Assembly (NCBI GenBank): GCA_003456175.1
Contig: DMPB01000068.1
Coordinates: forward strand, 11,012 to 16,436
From: Chitinophagaceae bacterium
GTDB taxonomy: Bacteria; Bacteroidota; Bacteroidia; Chitinophagales; Chitinophagaceae
Length of the DNA: 5,425 nt
Reading direction: 5' to 3'
The notes beneath the pieces are model-generated. The model was not told the origin of the DNA and did not search any database. It saw only the letters and a program-made list of their open reading frames with translations. Below, in pieces: positions 1 through 4,812 of the stretch. Each line of letters begins with the position of its first letter. Positions within the stretch are counted from its first letter, which is position 1. The translations under genes were made by a program, and so were the position numbers.

Positions 1-583
1 TAATTTCTTGTGCTTGGCGTGCTAGCAATTCAATTTGTTGTTTAATCTGGTCGAGCTGCATATTCGTTTGCTCTTCCATAGCCTGCAAAGCTTTGTGTTT
101 AATAACGCCTTCCTCTGTAGGGCGTACTACTACACTTCCAGCACTCGAAGCATAGGGCAGCACACTTAATTGTTTGTGGTAAATATCTACATTAGTGAAG
201 GGGGTGCCTTCTTCGGGTGTGGTGCCTTTATGTGTAATTTTTAGATAACCGTTATGTAATATTTCCCAAGTGAGTGTGAAACTAACATGATTATGTTGAT
301 AGAATTCAATTTCAATAGTGCTTGCATTAACAATGGTAGCTTTGGTGCTATCGGCCAGTGCCTGATTATCGAATGGATGTAGCTCGCCATTGGGGTAGAT
401 GGAATACTGACTATAAAATGCCTGATTATCGAGGCTTACCCAGCTCATGCTTATTTTCAATTCGTCTTTATTGGGTACACTTTCTATGTTGTAACTGCCC
501 GATTTTGGTGCTAACTGATACTGGTAGGTACATTTTTCTGGAAAAAGCTGCCATGCAGCTAAAAAATTATATGCTTGAACCAT
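1..583 (-). CDS. DUF2452-family protein with a beta-rich N-terminal domain, 3' end cut by window edge
   Basis: An open frame of 194 codons starts with ATG at 583 and stays open to the left edge, so the C-terminus is missing. Residues 1 to about 135 look beta-rich, with many alternating hydrophobic and polar stretches and aromatic residues (N6-F-L-A-A-W11, S28-G-S-Y-N-I-E34). The pattern recalls small lipocalin-like barrels, but that is only an impression. From about residue 145 the sequence changes to PYASSAGSVVVRP followed by a long polar helix starting near M169 (MEEQTNMQLDQIKQQIELL). That second part matches my memory of Bacteroidota DUF2452 proteins, whose function is unknown. No signal peptide or membrane segment is visible, so it is probably cytoplasmic. 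The gene lies 90 bp downstream of the DUF2911 gene on the same strand, with a hairpin between them. The frame is certain, the DUF2452 call is fairly likely, and the N-terminal fold is a guess. Confidence 0.75.
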   Translation of the reverse strand, partial: MVQAYNFLAAWQLFPEKCTYQYQLAPKSGSYNIESVPNKDELKISMSWVSLDNQAFYSQYSIYPNGELHPFDNQALADSTKATIVNASTIEIEFYQHNHVSFTLTWEILHNGYLKITHKGTTPEEGTPFTNVDIYHKQLSVLPYASSAGSVVVRPTEEGVIKHKALQAMEEQTNMQLDQIKQQIELLARQAQEI

Positions 584-595
584 GGTTATAATTAC

Positions 596-648
596 AAAAA
601 CAAGGTGTAAAGGTTGCAGATTTTTTCAAAACTGCCGCCTTTACACCT
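596..648 (-). terminator. Hairpin with U-tract, likely terminator or attenuator after the DUF2911 gene
   Basis: AGGTGTAAAGG at 603-613 is perfectly complementary to CCTTTACACCT at 638-648. Inside it, GCAG at 616-619 pairs with CTGC at 632-635 around a 12-base loop. Read on the minus strand, the stem is followed by TGTTTTTG, which gives a short U-tract and fits intrinsic termination of the operon at 674-2343. The plus strand has no T-run after the stem. The U-tract ends only about a dozen bases before the ATG at 583, which is unusually close for a plain terminator. Confidence 0.65.
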
Positions 649-673
649 GTTAAATTCAATGTGAGTAAGGTTA

Positions 674-1189
674 TTACTTCAATTGTAATTGTAGTTTAGT
701 ATTTGCCCAAACCAAGTGTAATTCGCCTTTAGCGGTTACAATAAAAGTCATACGTTCTGCAAATTCAATTGCTTGCTGTGCTGGTACAGTAACACGCAGT
801 ACATCGTCGGCTTCTTTGTAACTCATACTACCCCATTGGTTCCATGTTTTGTTGAAAATAAATATCCATTCTTTTTCGCCGGGTATGGTGAATAAACCAT
901 ACTTACCTGCAGGTAGGGCTTGGCCATTTACCGTAAGGTTAGCACTTGTTTCAAATACTGTGGCTTCGTTAGCACCCGTACGCCAAACTTTACCGAAAGG
1001 TGCAATGTCTTTGCCAATAGTACGGCCTTTCGCTGCTGGCTGGCTGTAGTTAATACTTACTTGGGCACCGCTAGCTAAGGTTACTTTGGCTTCGGCAGGT
1101 GGGCTGGGTCGCTTGCTTTTATCTTGCTGGCCAAAACAAGCGGTGGCAGTGGTGGCAATTACAGCCAATGTGGTAATGAATAATCGCAT
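674..1189 (-). CDS. Secreted DUF2911-domain protein
   Basis: A 171-residue protein beginning with a clear export signal: R2, a hydrophobic run at residues 3-17, then C18-F-G-Q-Q. ATAC just before residue 19 could act as a loose lipobox, so it is either a lipoprotein anchored at C18 or a periplasmic protein cut nearby. The mature part carries the hallmarks I associate with DUF2911: KSKRPSPP (24-31), LASGAQVSINYSQP, KGRTIGKD, and the signature GKVWRTGANEATVF (66-79), followed by AGKYGLF and FNKTWNQWG. The family is common in Bacteroidota and has no established biochemical role; it is predicted to be a compact beta-rich envelope protein. It is third in a probable operon, 18 bp after the YhcH-type gene, and is followed by a terminator-like hairpin. 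The ATG at 1189 is supported by the signal peptide. Two copies of the dispersed 13-base motif lie inside the coding sequence. Confidence 0.9.
   Translation of the reverse strand: MRLFITTLAVIATTATACFGQQDKSKRPSPPAEAKVTLASGAQVSINYSQPAAKGRTIGKDIAPFGKVWRTGANEATVFETSANLTVNGQALPAGKYGLFTIPGEKEWIFIFNKTWNQWGSMSYKEADDVLRVTVPAQQAIEFAERMTFIVTAKGELHLVWANTKLQLQLK
927..939 (+). repeat. Dispersed 13-base motif, copy 1 (GTAA centre)
   Basis: TTTACCGTAAGGT on the plus strand, antisense to the DUF2911 gene that contains it, where the coding strand reads through N-L-T-V-N. It is an exact match to the consensus TTTRCCGNAAGGY shared by nine sites in this window. Confidence 0.7.
989..1001 (+). repeat. Dispersed 13-base motif, copy 2 (GAAA centre)
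   Basis: TTTACCGAAAGGT on the plus strand, antisense within the DUF2911 gene at the conserved P-F-G-K-V signature. Protein conservation may partly explain this copy, although synonymous positions also fit the motif. Confidence 0.55.
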
Positions 1190-1207
1190 ATACTTGATTT
1201 TATGGTG

Positions 1208-1678
1208 TTATATAGGTTGGGCTGCTACTTTAACAACTACTTTTTTCACTAAACTTACGGTTGCACCGTCAGCATGTAAGTTAGGCATATGAGCATCGGT
1301 TTCTGTGAAAAAAATTGCTATCATTCCTGCTGTAATTACACTGAGAAATGTTGGCCTTTCGGCAAATAACATATAATCTGCATCGGTGTCGTAAGCTTTC
1401 GATGGTGCTTCGTTAGTAACCATTAAATGCCCCATTTGTTCTGTACCGCTAACAATAAACTGAATGTCAATATATTTTTTATGTGCTTCGCATTGTTCGT
1501 TAGCTGCATCAACGGTATCGTATTCGTTCACAATAGCAAAGAGCTGCTCGCCATCAATAGTATATTTACCTTTCGGTAAATGAATAAAATCAGTATTTTT
1601 CAAATAACTAAATGCCTTGCTAAATAAAGGATGTAGCTGTTCGTAGCGATTTGCATTTGCAAGTGTATCTATAATCAT
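1208..1678 (-). CDS. YhcH/YjgK/YiaL (DUF386, TabA-like) family protein
   Basis: A 156-residue protein of the usual family length. It opens with MIIDTLANANRY and keeps the family landmarks: L-P-K-G-K-Y-x-I-D-G at 34-43, the E64-x-H66-x-x-Y-I-D-I-Q block at 64-73, S-G-T-E at 77-80, and F-F-T-E-T-D-A-H130-M-P near 123-132. E64, H66 and H130 occupy the positions proposed to bind a metal in the cupin-like fold of this family. E. coli members include TabA, linked to biofilm formation, and YiaL, in a sugar catabolic operon. The exact reaction is unsettled, so no gene symbol is given. No signal peptide is visible, so it is probably cytoplasmic. It sits 8 bp after the hydrolase and 18 bp before the DUF2911 gene and is almost certainly co-transcribed with them. 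Two copies of the dispersed motif lie in the coding sequence, both in sense orientation. Confidence 0.9.
   Translation of the reverse strand: MIIDTLANANRYEQLHPLFSKAFSYLKNTDFIHLPKGKYTIDGEQLFAIVNEYDTVDAANEQCEAHKKYIDIQFIVSGTEQMGHLMVTNEAPSKAYDTDADYMLFAERPTFLSVITAGMIAIFFTETDAHMPNLHADGATVSLVKKVVVKVAAQPI
1354..1366 (-). repeat. Dispersed 13-base motif, G-C variant, copy 3 (GAAA centre)
   Basis: On the minus strand this reads TTTGCCGAAAGGC. Relative to the common form both ends of the short palindrome have changed together (A to G and T to C), so pairing is kept. It lies inside the YhcH-type gene in sense orientation. Confidence 0.55.
1568..1580 (-). repeat. Dispersed 13-base motif, copy 4 (GAAA centre, longest stem)
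   Basis: On the minus strand this reads TTTACCGAAAGGT, and the flanks extend the palindrome to a perfect 7-bp stem (1564-1570 with 1575-1581) around GAAA. It lies inside the YhcH-type gene in sense orientation, across H-L-P-K-G-K. In the mRNA it could form a stem capped by a GNRA tetraloop. Confidence 0.65.
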
Positions 1679-1686
1679 ATAAAATA

Positions 1687-2343
1687 TTAATTAATTATTT
1701 TTTGTTGCAACCATTGGCTAATAATACTAGCGTTGTTCATAATCATTAAATGTGTGCCACCGCTTACTAAGGTGGCATTTTTAATGAGAAAGGCAGGCAA
1801 TAATTTATCTGCAGTGCCATGTATGCGTTCAATATTAGCAGGTACTGTACGATTGTTCCAGTGCATAATGGCATCAATTGCCCATAGCGTGAATAATGGA
1901 TTGCTTGCCGCAATAATACCTTTCAATAAAGTTTCTACCGCACCTTTCTTAGGACCTAGAAACCAACGCAGCAGCAAGCTGTATCTATTACTTTGAGCGA
2001 ATGGTGACCAACGATAAGCTGGTATGTACTTGCCCACTTTAAGCCATAAAGGAAATTCATGTGTACCCGTATTGCTGCTAATTAAATACCCCTTGCTGTT
2101 AGGATATTGCTTACATATTTCTGTAACTAGCATGCCGCCAAACGATAATCCAACGAGGTTAGCATCATTAGGTATTTGCCGCAAGGCGTGTAAGCGCAAA
2201 GCATATTCGGCAAGTGTTTCCCTTGGCTGTGGAGGCTCCCACGCAACGAATATAGGTTCGCACCAATCGAGCGTTAACAGTTCAAAGGTTTGCTTATTGG
2301 CACCTAATCCACTAAAAAAGTAAACTATTGGTTTTGTTGGCAT
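1687..2343 (-). CDS. Alpha/beta-hydrolase fold protein
   Basis: A 218-residue cytoplasmic hydrolase starting at the ATG at 2343 (MPTKPIVYFFSGLG). A TTG five codons upstream would lengthen it, but the family pattern begins with the first strand at I6-V-Y-F-F. S-G-L-G at 11-14 is the oxyanion-hole loop. G65-L-S67-F-G-G70 is the nucleophile elbow, H175-G-T-A-D179 supplies the acid, and G195-G-T-H198-L the catalytic histidine, giving a complete S67/D179/H198 triad. The lid region between about residues 95 and 165 is rich in W, P and L, which suggests a hydrophobic substrate. The substrate cannot be read from the sequence; esterase, lipase and thioesterase-like roles are all open. It is first in the probable three-gene minus-strand operon and its start faces the RDD gene across 38 bp. 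Confidence 0.88.
   Translation of the reverse strand: MPTKPIVYFFSGLGANKQTFELLTLDWCEPIFVAWEPPQPRETLAEYALRLHALRQIPNDANLVGLSFGGMLVTEICKQYPNSKGYLISSNTGTHEFPLWLKVGKYIPAYRWSPFAQSNRYSLLLRWFLGPKKGAVETLLKGIIAASNPLFTLWAIDAIMHWNNRTVPANIERIHGTADKLLPAFLIKNATLVSGGTHLMIMNNASIISQWLQQKIIN
2175..2187 (+). repeat. Dispersed 13-base motif, G-C variant, copy 5 (GCAA centre)
   Basis: TTTGCCGCAAGGC on the plus strand, antisense within the hydrolase gene. Like the copy at 1354-1366, it carries the compensated G-C pair in place of A-T. Confidence 0.55.
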
Positions 2344-2381
2344 GTTACAGTTACACAAAGTACCAACCTATTTTTGTAGTT
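2344..2381. promoter_or_regulatory. Short divergent promoter region between the hydrolase operon and the RDD gene
   Basis: Only 38 bp separate the two divergent start codons. On the plus strand TATTTTTG at 2369-2376 matches the Bacteroidota -7 consensus TAnnTTTG exactly, but no good TTTG is seen about 19-21 bases upstream. On the minus strand TACTTTG (2362 to 2356) is a weaker, one-base-short match positioned for the hydrolase operon. If the plus-strand box is real, the RDD transcript would start very near its ATG and be almost leaderless. Confidence 0.35.
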
Positions 2382-2762
2382 ATGAAATCTAATGTTGGCG
2401 TTGGCGCAAGAGTGTTAAGCTTTTTAGTAGATACCATTTTGGTATTCATTGTAAGTATGTTAATTCATCGATTGCATCGCTTTTATGTATTTTATTACAA
2501 AACGCCATTCATTAAATACTATTGGTTTTTTTGGGGCACTTTAGTGCTGTACTATTTCGCTTGGGAGTTACTTACAAGTCGTACGCCGGGTAAGTATATT
2601 AGTCTTACAAAAGTGGTAACACTGAACGGCGATAAGCCTAGTGTACTACAATTATTTGTTCGTAGCGTTACCCGAATATTGCTAATTGATCCATTTTTTA
2701 TTCCTTTTTGGGGTGGCACACTACACGATAAATTGAGCAAAACAAAAGTGGTAGAGGCATAA
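2382..2762 (+). CDS. Small RDD-family integral membrane protein
   Basis: A 126-residue protein starting at ATG 2382 (MKSNVGVGARVLSF). The frame is open further upstream, but an earlier start would overlap the divergent hydrolase and would precede the first RDD motif by an unrelated stretch. The RDD pattern is present: R10-x-x-S-F-L-V-D17 at the start of the first membrane helix (about 11-29), a second helix at about 46-64, T68-P-G-K-Y-I-S-L at 68-75 after it, R94-x-x-x-R98 and D103, a third hydrophobic stretch at 99-112, and a closing H115-D-K-L-S-K-T-K-V-V. It should be an inner-membrane protein. RDD proteins are mostly uncharacterised; some have been linked to ion transport or to processing of other membrane proteins. 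It lies 111 bp upstream of hscA on the same strand, too far to assume co-transcription. Confidence 0.85.
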   Translation: MKSNVGVGARVLSFLVDTILVFIVSMLIHRLHRFYVFYYKTPFIKYYWFFWGTLVLYYFAWELLTSRTPGKYISLTKVVTLNGDKPSVLQLFVRSVTRILLIDPFFIPFWGGTLHDKLSKTKVVEA

Positions 2763-2765
2763 TAC

Positions 2766-2801
2766 ACCTTGCGGTAAATGTAGCTTATACCTTACGGTAA
2801 A
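2766..2801 (-). repeat. Tandem pair of the dispersed 13-base motif upstream of hscA (copies 6 and 7)
   Basis: Plus-strand ACCTTGCGGTAAA at 2766-2778 and ACCTTACGGTAAA at 2789-2801 are direct repeats 23 bp apart, both followed by TG. Read on the minus strand they are TTTACCGCAAGGT and TTTACCGTAAGGT. This is the only place in the window where two copies sit together, and they fall in the non-coding leader of hscA. They may serve as binding sites there or simply be members of the dispersed family. Confidence 0.7.
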
Positions 2802-2807
2802 TGGTAA

Positions 2808-2830
2808 TTTGCTGTTTCCGTAACAGCAAA
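2808..2830. promoter_or_regulatory. Perfect 9-bp inverted repeat upstream of hscA, possible operator
   Basis: TTTGCTGTT at 2808-2816 is perfectly complementary to AACAGCAAA at 2822-2830 around five bases. Neither strand has a T-run after the stem, so it does not look like a terminator for the RDD gene. It sits just upstream of the candidate hscA promoter box, where an operator would be expected. The binding protein is unknown. Confidence 0.4.
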
Positions 2831-2845
2831 GCATGTATTTGTTCG

Positions 2846-2853
2846 CATCTTTG
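2846..2853 (+). promoter_or_regulatory. Candidate -7 promoter box of hscA
   Basis: CATCTTTG differs by one base from the Bacteroidota TAnnTTTG box and lies 20 bases before the hscA ATG. No convincing -33 TTTG is seen at the usual spacing. The stretch just before the ATG is A-rich (A8 at 2861-2868), as is common where no Shine-Dalgarno sequence is used. Confidence 0.3.
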
Positions 2854-2873
2854 CAGCCTGAAAAAAAATAATC

Positions 2874-4742
2874 ATGGCAAAAATTGCTATTAACATAGCC
2901 ACAGGAAGCTTGCAGCAAGCTGAAATGATTGTGGGGATTGATTTAGGCACAACGAATAGTTTGGTAGCAATTATACATCCGGAAAGTAAGCAGCCCGTTG
3001 CTTTGAAAGAGCACGATAGCAGCAGTTTGGTGCCAAGTGTGGTACATTTTGATAGTTTAGGTAATGCTACTGTAGGCGAAACTGCAAAACAGTATTTGGT
3101 AAGCGACCCTGCCAATACCATATTTTCTGCAAAGCGTTTGATGGGTAAGAGCTACAACGACATCAAGCAAAACGCAAATTTTTTCACCTATAAAGTAATC
3201 GACGACGATACAGAAAGCCTCGTTAAGGTACAAGTAGGCGATAAGTTTTATAGTCCTATTGAACTGTCGAGTTTTATTTTAAAAGAACTCAAACAGCGAG
3301 CCGAGCATATTCTTAAAACACCGGTAACCAAAGCAGTTATTACGGTGCCTGCGTATTTTAATGATGCTCAGCGGCAAGCCACCCGCGATGCAGGTAAACT
3401 TGCAGGTTTAGATGTATTACGTATTGTGAATGAACCAACTGCGGCAAGCTTGGCGTATGGCTTAGGAACCAATACTGCCGATGCTAGCACCATAGCTGTA
3501 TACGACTTAGGCGGAGGTACTTTTGATGTTAGTATTTTAAATATTGAAAATGGGGTGTTTGAAGTATTAAGCACCAATGGTGATACTTATTTGGGTGGCG
3601 ACGATGTTGATCGGTTGTTGGTGCATCATTTCATGGAGCAATTTGAGTTAAGTGACACAGAACTTGCAGGTGATAAAATGCTTACGCAAGAGTTACGATT
3701 ACTTGCAGAAGCTTGTAAGAAAGCATTAAGCTCTAATACCGTTTTTGAAACAACTTTCCGGGGCGAAAGTATTCGTGTAGAACGTAGTTTCTTTGAGCAA
3801 CTCATTCAGCCAATTATTGATAAAACTTTAGCTTGTTGTAAGCAGGCTATAGCCGATGCTGGTATTACTATCGCAGCTATTGAGCATGTAGTAATGGTGG
3901 GGGGTAGTACGCGTATTCCTGCCATTAAAGCAGCCGTTAGTAATTTCTTTCAGAAGCCTGTTAACGATACTGTTAACCCCGATGAGGTGGTGGCTTTAGG
4001 TGCTGCTGTGCAAGCAGATATTTTGGCGGGCAACAATAAAGATTTTTTGTTACTAGATATTACGCCTCTAAGCTTAGGTATTGAAACAATGGGTGGATTA
4101 ATGGATGTACTGATACCTCGTAATTCAAAAATTCCTACCAAAGTTGGTAGGCAGTATACCACGAGTAAAGATGGTCAGTCGGGTATGCGTATCTCAGTAT
4201 ATCAAGGCGAGCGTGATATGGTTAAGGATAATCGTAAGCTAGCCGAGTTTAACCTTACTGGTATACCAGCTATGCCTGCAGGCCTGCCTAAAGTAGAAGT
4301 TTGTTTTCTAGTCAATGCCGATGGCATTTTGGTTGTAACTGCGAAGGAACTTCGTAGTGGTGTTGAACAAAGTATTGAGGTAAAACCGCAGTACGGACTT
4401 ACCGATGCCGATGTGGAACAAATGTTATTGGATAGTATTACTCATGCAAAAGATGATATGCAATTGAGAGCCCTCGTAGAAGCTAGAACGGAAGGTGAAC
4501 AGTTGCTTGGGCAAACTGAAAAGTTTCTAAGCAAGCATGCCAATGCATTAACACAAGATGAATTGCTTAACACTGCAGCAGCAATGCAGGCTTTGCAATT
4601 AGCAATTACAATGGACGACAAAGATTTGATTCATCAGAAAATTGAGCAACTGAATGAAATAAGTCGCCCCTATGCAGAACGTGTAATGGATACTGCCATT
4701 GCAGTTGCTATGAAGGGTAAAACGATAGAAGAGGAATTATAA
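2874..4742 (+). CDS. hscA: Fe-S cluster assembly chaperone HscA (specialised Hsp70)
   Basis: A 622-residue Hsp70 ATPase that, with its J-protein HscB, acts on the scaffold IscU to help transfer iron-sulfur clusters in the cytoplasm. The nucleotide-binding domain holds G21-I-D-L-G-T-T-N-S29, catalytic K87 in A-K-R-L-M-G, V158-P-A-Y-F, N186-E-P-T-A-A-S192, D211-L-G-G-G-T-F-D218, T238 in N-G-D-T-Y-L-G-G, and V342-G-G-S-T-R-I-P349. The linker LLLDI ends near 396 and the substrate-binding domain follows. HscA rather than DnaK is indicated by the N-terminal extension before the first phosphate loop, GIPAMPAG, Q-Y-G-L-T-D-A-D-V-E-Q-M, a length close to E. coli HscA, and a C-terminus (KTIEEEL) without DnaK's long Gly-rich tail. 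I recall Chitinophagaceae HscA proteins beginning much like this one, which supports ATG 2874. No hscB, iscU, iscS or fdx gene is adjacent. All key residues are intact. Confidence 0.93.
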   Translation: MAKIAINIATGSLQQAEMIVGIDLGTTNSLVAIIHPESKQPVALKEHDSSSLVPSVVHFDSLGNATVGETAKQYLVSDPANTIFSAKRLMGKSYNDIKQNANFFTYKVIDDDTESLVKVQVGDKFYSPIELSSFILKELKQRAEHILKTPVTKAVITVPAYFNDAQRQATRDAGKLAGLDVLRIVNEPTAASLAYGLGTNTADASTIAVYDLGGGTFDVSILNIENGVFEVLSTNGDTYLGGDDVDRLLVHHFMEQFELSDTELAGDKMLTQELRLLAEACKKALSSNTVFETTFRGESIRVERSFFEQLIQPIIDKTLACCKQAIADAGITIAAIEHVVMVGGSTRIPAIKAAVSNFFQKPVNDTVNPDEVVALGAAVQADILAGNNKDFLLLDITPLSLGIETMGGLMDVLIPRNSKIPTKVGRQYTTSKDGQSGMRISVYQGERDMVKDNRKLAEFNLTGIPAMPAGLPKVEVCFLVNADGILVVTAKELRSGVEQSIEVKPQYGLTDADVEQMLLDSITHAKDDMQLRALVEARTEGEQLLGQTEKFLSKHANALTQDELLNTAAAMQALQLAITMDDKDLIHQKIEQLNEISRPYAERVMDTAIAVAMKGKTIEEEL

Positions 4743-4746
4743 TAAC

Positions 4747-4759
4747 TTTACCGTAAGGT
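4747..4759 (+). repeat. Dispersed 13-base motif, copy 8, just after the hscA stop
   Basis: TTTACCGTAAGGT begins five bases after the hscA stop codon, in the short stretch before the terminator. Together with the upstream pair it brackets hscA with non-coding copies. No copy was found inside the hscA coding sequence. Confidence 0.7.
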
Positions 4760-4771
4760 ATTACTAAATAT

Positions 4772-4812
4772 AACAAGATAATGGGGCTGCGAAGCAGCCC
4801 CATTATCTTGTT
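4772..4812. terminator. Strong bidirectional intrinsic terminator between convergent genes
   Basis: A perfect 19-bp inverted repeat (4772-4790 with 4794-4812) has a GAA loop and a GC-rich core, GGGGCTGC/GCAGCCCC. The AT-rich outer stem ends in TTGTTT on the plus strand and TTGTTATATTT on the minus strand, so it can stop transcription of hscA and of the YfhO-family gene. Its last base is the first base (4812) of the latter's stop-codon triplet. Confidence 0.93.

Noticed and set aside
359..432. Direct repeat TGCCTGATTATCGA at 359-372 and 419-432, exactly 60 bp apart
   Set aside because: It lies in frame in the DUF2452 gene and encodes D-N-Q-A both times. Only two copies exist, so chance or a tiny internal protein repeat explains it.
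358..591. Plus-strand open frame of 77 codons
   Set aside because: It is antisense to the well-supported minus-strand DUF2452 frame and resembles no family.
1253..1262. ACTTACGGTT as a further copy of the dispersed motif
   Set aside because: It lacks the second half of the palindrome and the flanking AAA, so it falls outside the consensus.
2344..2358. TTG start at 2358 for the hydrolase
   Set aside because: The added residues (C-N-C-N) are not typical of the fold, while the ATG at 2343 places the first beta strand normally.
2328..2381. Earlier ATG at 2328 for the RDD protein
   Set aside because: It would overlap the divergent hydrolase coding sequence and adds 18 residues before the usual RDD start.
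2907..2921. Palindrome AGCTTGC-A-GCAAGCT early in hscA
   Set aside because: It encodes the S-L-Q-Q-A segment, which I recall as typical of related HscA N-termini. No second copy was seen, so coding constraint is a sufficient explanation.
2792..3121. Minus-strand open frame of 109 codons across the hscA start
   Set aside because: It is the antisense shadow of hscA and its leader, with no family resemblance.
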